In this document: one piece after another, positions 48,966-58,737 of the stretch
Position numbering within the stretch: position 1 is the stretch's first letter
Layout of the letters: each line of letters opens with the position of its first letter
Assembly: GCA_018302545.1 (NCBI GenBank)
Contig: JAGVZM010000001.1
Span: 1-64,000 of the forward strand
From: Candidatus Woesearchaeota archaeon
Lineage (GTDB): Archaea > Nanobdellota > Nanobdellia > SCGC-AAA011-G17 > GW2011-AR18
Direction of reading: 5' to 3'
DNA: 64,000 nucleotides
Made by a program: the position numbers and the translations under genes
The notes under the pieces: generated by a model
What the model was told of the DNA's origin: nothing
The model's database searches: none
Seen by the model: the letters and a program-made list of their open reading frames with translations, nothing else

Positions 48966-50093
48966 TTGAGTAAAATAATGACCTATGTAGTAACACCATG
49001 GGAAGTAAAAGGGGAAGTAGACTACGACAGATTAGTTAAACAATTTGGAGTAGAAAAAATAAATGATATAGTTCTAAAAAGAATTGAAAAACATACTAAA
49101 GAATTACATTTCATGTTAAGAAGAAAAGTTTTCTTTGCTCATAGAGATTTAAATTGGGTTTTAAATGAATATGAAAAAGGAAATAAATTTTATTTATATA
49201 CTGGAAGAGCTCCTTCAGGCCCAGTTCATCTAGGACATATGATGCCCTGGTTATTCACAAAATGGTTACAAGATAAATTCGAGGTAGATTTATGGTTCCA
49301 ATTTCCAGATGAAGAAAAGTTTCTATTCAAAGATAATTTAACATTAGAAGATACAACAGAAAAATATCTACAAGATAATATGTTAGATTTAATAGCTTTA
49401 GGTTTTGATCCAAAGAAAACTAAATTTCTAATTGATACAAAAAACGCAGATTTAATGTATAAAGAAGCTTGTAGAGTAGCAAAAAAAATAACGTTTTCAA
49501 CTGTAAAAGCAGCCTTTGGATTAACAGATCAATCAAATATTGGAGAAATATTTTACACTTCAATGCAAGCAGTCCCAGCATTTTTACCTTCAGTATTAAA
49601 AAACAAAAAAATACCCTGTGTAATTACTCATGCTGTGGACCAAGACGTACACTTCAGAGTAACAAGAGATATTCTTCCCAAAATAGGTCATTACAAACCA
49701 GCATCTATTCAATGTATGTTCTTACCTCCACTAACAGGATCATCTGGAAAAATGTCTGCATCTGAACAATCATCTGCTTTATACACAACAGATACTCCTG
49801 AAGAAGCAGCTAAAAAAATAAGAAAATATGCATTCTCGGGTGGACAAGCAACAATAGAAGAACATAGAAAAAAAGGTGGAAATCCTGACATTGACGTTTC
49901 TTATCAATGGTTAAGAATGATGTTTGAACCAGATGACAAAAAGTTAGAAAAGATATATCAAGATTACAAATCTGGAGCTTTATTAACTGGAGAATTAAAA
50001 GAAATATTAATAGAAAAAGTAACTTACTTCTTAAAAGAGCACCAAAAAAATAGAGAAAAAGCAAAAAAACAAGTTAATAAATTTTTAATTTAA
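48966..50093 (+). CDS. trpS: tryptophanyl-tRNA synthetase, archaeal type
   Basis: TGRAPSGPVHLGHMMPW, GKMSASEQSSAL. Confidence 0.93.
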   Translation: MSKIMTYVVTPWEVKGEVDYDRLVKQFGVEKINDIVLKRIEKHTKELHFMLRRKVFFAHRDLNWVLNEYEKGNKFYLYTGRAPSGPVHLGHMMPWLFTKWLQDKFEVDLWFQFPDEEKFLFKDNLTLEDTTEKYLQDNMLDLIALGFDPKKTKFLIDTKNADLMYKEACRVAKKITFSTVKAAFGLTDQSNIGEIFYTSMQAVPAFLPSVLKNKKIPCVITHAVDQDVHFRVTRDILPKIGHYKPASIQCMFLPPLTGSSGKMSASEQSSALYTTDTPEEAAKKIRKYAFSGGQATIEEHRKKGGNPDIDVSYQWLRMMFEPDDKKLEKIYQDYKSGALLTGELKEILIEKVTYFLKEHQKNREKAKKQVNKFLI

Positions 50094-51113
50094 AGATTTC
50101 AACAAATCAACTGCATTTTTTCTATTATCCCTAAAAACAAAATCTTTTTCATGAACGAAAACATAATAATCTCTAAAATGATCACCTAAATATTCTCTTA
50201 AACAAGATAAAAGTGAACCAAAGACATCTAATCCATCAACAACAAAAGATAAACAAAAATCATAGTTACCAACAAATCTACAAACAGAAATCACCTCATA
50301 TTTTTCTCTTCCAAATCTCAAAAGAATATTTTCAACTTCATCTAAATTTCCAGATATAGATAATAAAATATCAGCATAAAAAAGACCAAGTATCTTAAAA
50401 TCAATTATAGGAAAAGGATTCGAAATAATTCCCTGTTTTATTAAACTTTTTAATCTAACATTAATAACATCATGAGAAATTTCAAGAACATTAGATAAAT
50501 CAATTAATTTAGTTCTAGAACTATTAAATAAAGCCTTAATTATAGAAATATCTTTAGAATCTAATTTAATTTTGTCAGGTAAACGGAAGTTAACTGAAAT
50601 CCTCCTTTTTTCCGAATTTTTAATTAAATAATCAAGACTAAACCAATAAGAAGGAGTGACTAAACTAAAAGATTCTTTATGCAATACTAGATCATCAAAA
50701 ACAGCACAAACAGAATTAACAATAGTATTCATTTTATTAGAATTAGATAGAACAATATTAACTTTAATATCATAACTAAAAAAACCAAAACTCATAGAAG
50801 AAACTTCTTTAATATTTGAAAGTTTAGACAAAATTTTTTTATGATCAAATTTACCTTTAAGTTTTAAATATAAATGGTGATCTTGTAAATTAAATAAAAT
50901 ACCCATACCAATAGCATAACCATTAATAACTCCTTCTTTTTCTAATCTTCCTATCCTATTAATAACACTTTGTTTGCTCAATCTAACTCTTCTTCCAATT
51001 TCAGCATTACTTTTTCTAGCATTACACATTAACTCATAAAGAATTTCTCTATCCTTTTTATCAATCAGTACATTACCTGGTTTTCCTTGAAGAATAAAAT
51101 ATTTTTCAGCCAT
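50085..51113 (-). CDS. Lrp/AsnC-family regulator with two HTH regions
   Basis: LMCNARKSNAEIGRRVRLSKQSVINRIGRLEKEGVINGY and second HTH SSRTKLIDLSNVLEISHDVINVRLKSLIKQGII; start likely MAEKYFI. Confidence 0.8.
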   Translation of the reverse strand: MAEKYFILQGKPGNVLIDKKDREILYELMCNARKSNAEIGRRVRLSKQSVINRIGRLEKEGVINGYAIGMGILFNLQDHHLYLKLKGKFDHKKILSKLSNIKEVSSMSFGFFSYDIKVNIVLSNSNKMNTIVNSVCAVFDDLVLHKESFSLVTPSYWFSLDYLIKNSEKRRISVNFRLPDKIKLDSKDISIIKALFNSSRTKLIDLSNVLEISHDVINVRLKSLIKQGIISNPFPIIDFKILGLFYADILLSISGNLDEVENILLRFGREKYEVISVCRFVGNYDFCLSFVVDGLDVFGSLLSCLREYLGDHFRDYYVFVHEKDFVFRDNRKNAVDLLKSLN

Positions 51114-51289
51114 ATTATTAAACAAAACTTGACAATTAATAAAAAATTGTCAAAAAAACATAAGATTGTAAACTATATTAAATATTCTATTCAAAAACAG
51201 AACTTTTCCAAAAAAAAGGAACAAAGAAACAAGTTTAATTCCAAGTTTTAACAGTGAATTTTATTAAAATTTATTCTTGTAATACTAAT

Positions 51290-51382
51290 ATGAATTTCGG
51301 AAAATTAAGAAAAAAAGCATTAAATGATACTATAAACAAAACTGTAAAATTTTCTTTATTTTATGGTATAAAAAATGGATGA
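51290..51382 (+). CDS. 30-aa basic microprotein candidate overlapping the 51375 gene start
   Basis: MNFGKLRKKALNDTINKTVKFSLFYGIKNG*; stop lies 8 nt inside the downstream gene (ATGGATGA). Confidence 0.4.
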   Translation: MNFGKLRKKALNDTINKTVKFSLFYGIKNG

Positions 51383-52067
51383 ACAAACTTTTAATGAAGG
51401 AATAATTTTAGCAGCAGATATAACTTCTATTGGTATAATTATAGTCGAGAAGAAACCAATAGTTTTAACATTAGCGGAGACATTAGCACCATTCTCCTAT
51501 AAAACAAGAAAGAAATTCCAAGAGTTAAAAGAAAGATTCGAAAGAGATTTAGATAATAATGGAATAAAAAGAGAACGATATGAAATAACTATGAGACCAA
51601 AATCTCCAGGAAGTACTTTTTTTCATGCTTTAATCAATGATTTTTTGTTAGAAGACATGGTAGACCTATACGGAATTAGATTCTTAACAGAAAAATTAGA
51701 AGACACATATAGGATATCAAATGTATTAATAAAAAAGTATGGATTAGCAGACTGTTTATCTCATGAATGGCCAAATAAACAAAGACCAGGTTTTATAGAT
51801 TGGATAAAAGCTCCAAGATCAAACGGTTTTAGATCATTGGAATATTTTATACAAATAGGGGAAGGGTATCCAATAAATATTCAAGGAAGAACATATGAAA
51901 TTGAAAGAGAGAATGAAAAAGGATTAGCAGCTCATAGATTCTATAAAAAGAGACAACTTACAAAATTTCAAAGTGAGTGTTTAGAAGACGAAGAATTCAG
52001 AGTTTCAAAACTTAGACATTCAAAAAAATTAGTAGATTCATTTTTAGAATCTTATTACAATAATTAA
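51375..52067 (+). CDS. hypothetical protein
   Basis: ORF. Confidence 0.6.
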   Translation: MDEQTFNEGIILAADITSIGIIIVEKKPIVLTLAETLAPFSYKTRKKFQELKERFERDLDNNGIKRERYEITMRPKSPGSTFFHALINDFLLEDMVDLYGIRFLTEKLEDTYRISNVLIKKYGLADCLSHEWPNKQRPGFIDWIKAPRSNGFRSLEYFIQIGEGYPINIQGRTYEIERENEKGLAAHRFYKKRQLTKFQSECLEDEEFRVSKLRHSKKLVDSFLESYYNN

Positions 52068-52741
52068 TCAGATCTTCTAAAGTTAGCAACCACCCCCAAA
52101 CCAGAATAAAAACCAATCAAATTATTTACACGATTATCCAAAGGTTCTTCAGATGTACTCAAAGCATCAATTTCACCTTGTTCTAGAGAAAAATAAGATG
52201 AAAAAGAAAAATTTCCACCAGCAAAATATTGTCCTAATGAAGGAATATAAGGAATATCACTAACTTCAGTTTCCCAAACACCAAATTCATTAACGACTCT
52301 AGAAACAAATTTCTTACCCACTTTGGAAGCCTCTCTTTGAAATTGTACTTGTTTAACCAAGTCTTGATAAGTAGTCGGACTAAATCCTAAATGCCTATGA
52401 TAGAAGTAAATAGTATCCTGAGGAGAACTTCTAACAAAATCTAAAATTTGATCTTCAAGAATTTCAACAGAAGCTAATGCAGCAGTTTTATTATTTCCAA
52501 CATCAATAGTCATAGAACCATCACTCAACCAAGCAACTTCATAAACCCGATCAATTGAAAATTGTTTTAAGATGAATTCAATTTGATCAAAAGAAATATG
52601 GGGTAAGTAATTAAAATTTCTTTTAGAAGTTGAGACTTGAATTGGAGTTTCATATAATTTATGAATAACAGACACTGTTCCTAAAAGAGCAGCACCTAAA
52701 ACTGCAAGTCTAGCAAGCCCTAATTTAGTAAAGTTATTCAT
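52064..52741 (-). CDS. secreted/membrane-anchored hypothetical protein
   Basis: N-terminal hydrophobic segment LGLARLAVLGAALLGTVSV. Confidence 0.6.
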   Translation of the reverse strand: MNNFTKLGLARLAVLGAALLGTVSVIHKLYETPIQVSTSKRNFNYLPHISFDQIEFILKQFSIDRVYEVAWLSDGSMTIDVGNNKTAALASVEILEDQILDFVRSSPQDTIYFYHRHLGFSPTTYQDLVKQVQFQREASKVGKKFVSRVVNEFGVWETEVSDIPYIPSLGQYFAGGNFSFSSYFSLEQGEIDALSTSEEPLDNRVNNLIGFYSGLGVVANFRRSD

Positions 52742-52771
52742 AAGAAAAACAAAAAGAATAAATTTAATACC

Positions 52772-52978
52772 TTAACGTTTAACACTTCTCATAGATCCGC
52801 CTCTTTTATAAGGACTAGATTTTCCACCCTTACTATTTCTCGAACCAGGATAAACATCTAAAATATCTTCACTTTCATCATAGCCGCAATTCAAACAAAT
52901 CAAAAATTTACTGCCTAATATTTCTACAGTATCTACATGACCACTTCCACATTTTGGACATTTAGGTTTATTTTCCAT
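52772..52978 (-). CDS. zinc-ribbon protein
   Basis: CPKCGSGHVDT...LICLNCGYDESED. Confidence 0.75.
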   Translation of the reverse strand: MENKPKCPKCGSGHVDTVEILGSKFLICLNCGYDESEDILDVYPGSRNSKGGKSSPYKRGGSMRSVKR

Positions 52979-53012
52979 AAGTATAAATTATAAAAGAAGT
53001 TAATAAATATTT

Positions 53013-53276
53013 CTAGATTATCCTCTTACCAGTCTCCAAATCAACTATATGTATAACATTCACAGGACAAGCCTCAGCAGCTTCTTTAAATTTAGCTAAT
53101 TCTTCTTCAGAAATTTCCCTTATGAAATAACCTTTTTTCTTATTATCTAATTTACTTTCCTTTAAATCAGCTTTTCCATCTTCTATAATTGTCCAATTTT
53201 CTTCATCTACAGCAACACAAGCAGCAGCACCTATACAACCTTCCCTATCATATTCAATTCTATACTTTTTAGCCAT
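53013..53276 (-). CDS. ferredoxin (single cluster)
   Basis: REGCIGAAACVAVDEENW...AAEACPVNVIHI. Confidence 0.85.
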   Translation of the reverse strand: MAKKYRIEYDREGCIGAAACVAVDEENWTIIEDGKADLKESKLDNKKKGYFIREISEEELAKFKEAAEACPVNVIHIVDLETGKRII

Positions 53277-53310
53277 TTTACAAACAATCCTATTAAATTT
53301 TAAATTATAA

Positions 53311-53907
53311 CTAACTTTTAAACATTTTGTCTAAATCATAAAATAACTGAACAGCTGGTTCCATATCCTTTATTCCATGTCTATACCTCAATCTATTTGC
53401 TCTATATAAAAAAGTCTTAATACCCGTCTTTATGGTATTAGTATTAACTTCTCCACTAAGACTAGAAGGATCAAATTTATTATCATCAATTAAACTTAAC
53501 AATCTAATTCCCCTGTCAGCTGCATAGGTATAAGCAATAAAGGCAGATAATTTCAAACCAGGTAGTTTAACAGCCAATTCAGCATTTCTCTCCCTAAGTA
53601 CCATACTTCTATAAATCCAAAAACCAGACTCATCTTGAACCCTATTTCCTAAATGATAAGCATTTTCAGCAGCATTATTATAAGCAGTATTACACCTCCT
53701 ACTAGCATATAAAACTCTAAGTTCATCTACAGAAAGAGATTTATGTCCTCGAGATTCTATTTCTTTAGTACAAAGATCATAATCAAAAACATTACTAGGA
53801 AAACTCATTTCATAAAAATCATCTAATCTAGAATTAACTTGGGGAGTAATCAAATTAGGATCATATTGCCCAACTAATATGACTAAATCTTTATGTATTG
53901 TAAACAT
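53311..53907 (-). CDS. hypothetical protein
   Basis: ORF. Confidence 0.6.
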   Translation of the reverse strand: MFTIHKDLVILVGQYDPNLITPQVNSRLDDFYEMSFPSNVFDYDLCTKEIESRGHKSLSVDELRVLYASRRCNTAYNNAAENAYHLGNRVQDESGFWIYRSMVLRERNAELAVKLPGLKLSAFIAYTYAADRGIRLLSLIDDNKFDPSSLSGEVNTNTIKTGIKTFLYRANRLRYRHGIKDMEPAVQLFYDLDKMFKS

Positions 53908-53960
53908 AAAAAATGAATTTTAAGAAAAAGTTATAAGATTAACTAAAAGAATAAACAATC

Positions 53961-54587
53961 TCATCTAGCGAACCTTCTATTAACATTTTTATAAACTGAA
54001 TAAACATTATCTAAAACTCGTTTATCATCTGGTTTCAACATACAAAGAAGTTCATAATGTCCCCTCAAAAATTCTAAAAATTGACTATCATTAATACCAA
54101 CAAAAATATCCCCTAATGAACCATCTAACCTATCAAGTAAATTCAAGCCAGAATTAAGCACAAATAAGTGTGCATAAAATAAATTTATAGGATTAATAGA
54201 TTTAGACTCTTCCTCCAAAATGCAAACTCTTCTAGAATTTTGATAAGATCTATAAAGCCATTTAACAATATTCTCCTCCCTACATTTTCTAGTTAATGAA
54301 AAAGCAGAACTTGAAGCAAATCTATAACAATCAGCAGCAAGACTTAAAGAATATTCACCATCATTTAAACCAGAGTAATAAACCCCTAACAAAAAATTCC
54401 TTGCATATGCAATAGGTAAACCACGTTCACTACGCTCAAGTCTTCTATTTTGACGAGCAAGATTAATAACATCTGAATCTGATTCAATATTTCTAAAATC
54501 TTCTAAATCTGAAATAACACTACTACTAACTAACAAGGGATCTTCTTGTTCTAAGAGCCTAGTTAAACGATCATAAATGTCTCCCAT
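53961..54587 (-). CDS. hypothetical protein
   Basis: ORF. Confidence 0.6.
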   Translation of the reverse strand: MGDIYDRLTRLLEQEDPLLVSSSVISDLEDFRNIESDSDVINLARQNRRLERSERGLPIAYARNFLLGVYYSGLNDGEYSLSLAADCYRFASSSAFSLTRKCREENIVKWLYRSYQNSRRVCILEEESKSINPINLFYAHLFVLNSGLNLLDRLDGSLGDIFVGINDSQFLEFLRGHYELLCMLKPDDKRVLDNVYSVYKNVNRRFAR

Positions 54588-54667
54588 AAAATCTAAAAAA
54601 GTGAAAAGCTTAAAACAATTTCTATTAAAGAATTAAACCAAGGTCACAATTAAGTTCAAAAATTGTA

Positions 54668-54848
54668 CGCCGTTCACCTAGGAATTCTAAATGAAAACCT
54701 ATAGGGTGGGACTATCAATCATTGAAAGGCACAAAGCCAAATTCATGATAGTGCTCTCAATTATTTTTGAACCCACAATTCCTTTCGGAACAGGATCTTT
54801 ACATTGCGTTTAGCAATCCTGCGCAATGCCAGGTTATGCGACCTCGGC
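54668..54848 (-). tRNA. tRNA-Ser(GCU), type II, with three introns (54797..54810 at 37/38; 54712..54765 at 59/60; 54673..54702 at 68/69 in the acceptor stem)
   Basis: Acceptor GCCGAGG / CCT|CGGC + discriminator G; D-stem GCA/TGC; anticodon stem CAGGA/TCCTG with loop TTGCTA|A; variable arm TTCC-GAAA-GGAA; T-stem GTGGG/CCCAC; T-loop TTCAAA|T; BHB motifs at the junctions. Confidence 0.88.
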
Positions 54849-55066
54849 GTGTACGTCATGAAAACTTGTTAGTTCTTTATAAATTTTACTTTTAGAGCAA
54901 TTCTAGATTTATTTGTTAGTTTATGCATTATTTGAAATTATAGGATAAATATATTTTAAAAAATATTATTACAATACAATAATTTCCCCAAGAAGGAATA
55001 GGATTAGTTAAAATAGGATCATATCTATTAGTAGAATTATTAAGAGGACACCAAAAAAAATAAATA

Positions 55067-55128
55067 AGATGACCTTGGGCTGGAGGTCTTGAGGTAACCC
55101 TCTTTCTTTTAGCGACCTCATTCCATTT
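55067..55128 (+). promoter_or_regulatory. structured leader/ncRNA candidate upstream of 55157 CDS
   Basis: GACCT(55071-75)/AGGTC(55084-88) competes with GAGGTC(55083-88)/GACCTC(55114-119); inner hairpin GAGG-TAAC-CCTC; followed by T-run. Confidence 0.35.
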
Positions 55129-55156
55129 TTAAGAATAAATTCTAAATGAAGGTAAT

Positions 55157-55582
55157 TTGTTGTATGAATTAAAGTCATTATTTTCTAAATACAAAAAGAA
55201 TTATAAAGTTTATCTCCTCGCAAAAACCATGGAAGAACAAAAGTTTAAAAGTTTAAAATTTGATATAGAAACAACAGAGAATACAATAATTAGAGGAGTG
55301 ATATATTTAGAAAAACCATCTTTCAATTACTTAGAAAAATTAAAAGAAAAAGATTCAAAAGAAGAAATAAAAAAATTAAAAATCCTAAGAACAAAAATAT
55401 GTGAAAATATCAGACTAAACAAACAAGATGTTAAAATAGATGAAAAAAAATACAAATTATGGACTTCTAGAAGAATAATACTAAGACACAAAAATGAAAT
55501 TAAAGATCTAAAATTAATACCTGCAATAATCGAATTAGAACCTACACCTGAAGGTTTAGAATTAGAAAGAGAATTTGTTTAA
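55157..55582 (+). CDS. hypothetical charged protein
   Basis: ORF. Confidence 0.55.
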   Translation: MLYELKSLFSKYKKNYKVYLLAKTMEEQKFKSLKFDIETTENTIIRGVIYLEKPSFNYLEKLKEKDSKEEIKKLKILRTKICENIRLNKQDVKIDEKKYKLWTSRRIILRHKNEIKDLKLIPAIIELEPTPEGLELEREFV

Positions 55583-55606
55583 AATTAAAGAAGCATCTAA
55601 AAATGA

Positions 55607-55918
55607 TTAATTATCTAATAGATTAATCTCAATGTTTACCCCTTTAGGTAAAGGAACTCTCATAACTAATCTTAATGCTCTCTCATCTACACCCAAGTCT
55701 ATCATTCTTTTATGTACTCTCATTTCAAATCTATCAAAACTAGCTTTACCTCTTCCATTAGGAGATTTTCTAGTAGTTATTTTTAATCTTTTAGTTGGTA
55801 AAGGTATTGGGCCTCTAATAATAGTTTTAGTTTTCTTAGCAATATCAACTATAGCATTGACTACCTCATTAAGATTATTAATCTCAGCACTTGCTAATTT
55901 TATTCTTGCTTTTTGCAT
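55607..55918 (-). CDS. rpsJ: 30S ribosomal protein S10
   Basis: [40 protein letters not shown]. Confidence 0.95.
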   Translation of the reverse strand: MQKARIKLASAEINNLNEVVNAIVDIAKKTKTIIRGPIPLPTKRLKITTRKSPNGRGKASFDRFEMRVHKRMIDLGVDERALRLVMRVPLPKGVNIEINLLDN

Positions 55919-56035
55919 AAGATTAACAAAAATTAGGTCTTTTTAAATCTTTCTCAAAGATTAAAATACTATTAAATTTATTTTATTTCTTCAATTTGTA
56001 GGAAGATTATTTATTCTAAGGTCTCTAAAAAAGAT

Positions 56036-56277
56036 TTATTCGTACTTTTTCTTTTCATCATTAAGATATCTTAAATAATCATGACAATCTTCTTGAACTT
56101 CATCAGAATGAGCTTTCATTGCATGAGAATAATTACCAATAAGGATTTCATATAAAACCAAAGCTTGTGGTTTAGTTAGATTCGCTTCTATGATTAAAGC
56201 TTGTGTTTTTTCAACAAGATTCATTCCTTGATGAACTAAACTATTTTTTATTCTTTGTCTTGTAGGACCAGCCATAA
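56036..56277 (-). CDS. hypothetical small protein (start MAGPTRQRIK)
   Basis: ORF between EF-1A and S10. Confidence 0.55.
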
Positions 56278-56532
56278 AAAATAAATCTAAATTACTACTT
56301 AAATAAATATCTATTCCAAAAAATAGATTTTTATAAATATTAATAAATAAAAGAAGTTTTATTTTATAATATTTCAATGAGTTTATGTAATCTATGAAAA
56401 CAAAAGAACTCCAAAGTAAAATTCAAAGGTCTGGATTTATTTGCCGATGAGTCTATAACTAAAGATAATATATAATTATAATATTTATGAGAATTTAAGA
56501 AATTTATAATAAAAATAAGAAAAGAAGTAAAA

Positions 56533-57813
56533 TTACTTCTTTACTAGATCTATACACATACCTGCAGCTACAGTTTGACCTGCATCTCTAATTGCAAATC
56601 TACTCATATGAGGTATATCTTTTTGTCTCTCAATCACTAAAGGTTTTGTAGGTTTAATAACTACTCTAGCTGGTTCACCATTCTTTAACATATCTGGATT
56701 CTCTTGAGCAACTTGTCCAGTTGCAGGATCCAACCTAGCTAATAATTTCTCAAATCTACAAGCAACTTGAGCTGTATGTATATGGAATACAGGTGTATAA
56801 CCAACAGTTAATACTGAAGGATGATTTAATACTACAATTTGAGCTGTAAATTCAGTAACAACTGTAGGAGGACTATCTAAATGTCCAATTACATCTCCCC
56901 TTGCAATATCTTTCTTATTCATTCCTCTAACTGAAAATCCTACATTATCACCTGGTTCAGCTAATTGTACTTGTTCATGATGCATCTCTATAGTCTTAAC
57001 TTCACCTTGAACACCTGAACCTTCTCTTCCAGGCATAGCAATTATTTTATCTCCAACTTTCATAACACCAGTTTCAACTCTACCAACAGGAACAACACCA
57101 ATACCAGTTATGTTATAAACATCTTGTAAAGGTAACCTCAATGGTAAGTTAGTTGGTTTATCGGGTGCAGTAAATATATCTAATTGTTCTAATACAGTTG
57201 GTCCTGTATACCAAGGCATATTTACACTTTTTTTAACAATATTATCTCCTTGGAAAGCAGAAGCTGCTATAAATGGAACTTTATCAGGATTATAACCAAC
57301 TGACTTCAATAAAGCAGATAATTCCTTTTTAACTTCTTCAAATCTAGATTGTTGGAACTTAGCAACATCCATCTTGTTAACTAAAACAGCCAACTGATTA
57401 ACACCAAAAGTCTTTAACAAGAATACATGTTCTTTAGTCTGAGCCATTATACCTTCAGGTCCAGCAACTACTAAAAAAGCTACATCTGCTTGACTAGCTC
57501 CAGTAATCATATTCTTAATAAAATCTCTGTGGCCAGGAGCATCTATAACTGTATATTCATACTTACTAGTTGTGAACTTTTTATGAGATAAATCAATAGT
57601 AACTCCTCTTTCCCTCTCTTCTTTTAAATGATCCATAACAAAAGCAAATTCAAAACCTGCTTTTCCTAATTGCTGAGCTAGCTCCTTAAGCTTTCTCATC
57701 TCTTGTTCTCCAACATTACCAGAATCAAACATTAATCTACCTACACAAGTACTTTTACCATGATCTACATGTCCTACAAAAACAACGTTTACGTGTGGTT
57801 TTTCTTTAGCCAT
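56533..57813 (-). CDS. tuf: translation elongation factor 1-alpha (aEF-1A)
   Basis: [37 protein letters not shown]; 426 aa. Confidence 0.97.
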   Translation of the reverse strand: MAKEKPHVNVVFVGHVDHGKSTCVGRLMFDSGNVGEQEMRKLKELAQQLGKAGFEFAFVMDHLKEERERGVTIDLSHKKFTTSKYEYTVIDAPGHRDFIKNMITGASQADVAFLVVAGPEGIMAQTKEHVFLLKTFGVNQLAVLVNKMDVAKFQQSRFEEVKKELSALLKSVGYNPDKVPFIAASAFQGDNIVKKSVNMPWYTGPTVLEQLDIFTAPDKPTNLPLRLPLQDVYNITGIGVVPVGRVETGVMKVGDKIIAMPGREGSGVQGEVKTIEMHHEQVQLAEPGDNVGFSVRGMNKKDIARGDVIGHLDSPPTVVTEFTAQIVVLNHPSVLTVGYTPVFHIHTAQVACRFEKLLARLDPATGQVAQENPDMLKNGEPARVVIKPTKPLVIERQKDIPHMSRFAIRDAGQTVAAGMCIDLVKK

Positions 57814-57893
57814 ATTTAATACCCTCCAATGAATATAATAGTAAAATCAGAATTTACCCCTACTTTATAAAGATTTCTATAGAAAACCAAGAA

Positions 57894-58184
57894 TCAAGCA
57901 GCTTTGCCATCTGACTCATCATTAATTTTATTCAAAACCCATTTCTCTAATTCATTTAAAGCAACAGCTCTTCCATTTGTTCTAATAATTCCACTCAAGA
58001 CTTCACAGTCTACACCCCAAAGACCACCCAATTCAACCTCAGCTAAATACCAAGCTCTTGCTTGAGGTAAACTAGGAGGAATTCCAGAATAAATTATATC
58101 TAATCTTTTATCATCAACTTGTCTATAAGCTTTAATTTCTTCATCTTCCCATAAACTATTAGAATAAATTGATTCATCATTCAT
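57894..58184 (-). CDS. hypothetical small protein, paralog of 5264..5590
   Basis: GRAVALNELEK motif. Confidence 0.65.
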   Translation of the reverse strand: MNDESIYSNSLWEDEEIKAYRQVDDKRLDIIYSGIPPSLPQARAWYLAEVELGGLWGVDCEVLSGIIRTNGRAVALNELEKWVLNKINDESDGKAA

Positions 58185-58230
58185 AAAAATAACTGAACAA
58201 ACATAAAATATAAAGATTTATGTGATCAAA

Positions 58231-58707
58231 TTAAGAGAATATAAATAAAACTCCATTAAGTGAGAATTGCATCCCTCTACCAGAAAAAGTAGATTGCATC
58301 GAATCATATTCAAGTATTCTATCAACTTCCAAATCAACAGGAGCAATACCAAACGAAGTTTGTTGATAAATCAAAGTAGGCCTTCTAGAGTCTTCAAAAA
58401 TTTGAATCCTTGAGTCTAAGTCAGGCAAGATTACTCTACCAATCAAAACACCATGAACATTCGCTTCAAAAGAGTCATTTCTTCTAGCACAATTGACATA
58501 ACTAATTCTTGCAGGATCATAAGCACTTTGTACCTGGATACTAGAATGTAATCCTTTACAAGAATCACAAGCGTAAAATTCTTCGATTCTTACTTCTTGA
58601 AAAGGTCTTCTTTGAGTTCTATCTAAATTAGAATCAACAACTACCCTCCAATATTTAGGCAAATGTTCAAGTAAATCATTACCACATTCTATATTTATCT
58701 CAGACAT
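58231..58707 (-). CDS. hypothetical protein
   Basis: ORF with CDSC and other Cys. Confidence 0.6.
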   Translation of the reverse strand: MSEINIECGNDLLEHLPKYWRVVVDSNLDRTQRRPFQEVRIEEFYACDSCKGLHSSIQVQSAYDPARISYVNCARRNDSFEANVHGVLIGRVILPDLDSRIQIFEDSRRPTLIYQQTSFGIAPVDLEVDRILEYDSMQSTFSGRGMQFSLNGVLFIFS

Positions 58708-58737
58708 AAAAGCAAAAAGAACTAAAGTTTTAAAAGT

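Noticed and set aside
54668-54848. First read as RNase P RNA or SRP RNA because of its length and higher GC
   Set aside because: No RNase P or SRP consensus; all tRNA stems close once three BHB-delimited introns are removed.
54970-55063. Short open frame ending ...PQEGIGLVKIGSYLLVELLRGHQKK* as a gene or pseudogene remnant
   Set aside because: Only about 25 codons with a stop just upstream; not enough to assign a source gene.
55060-55130. C/D box sRNA interpretation (AAGATGA as C box)
   Set aside because: No convincing CUGA D box at proper distance; kept only as a generic structured RNA candidate.
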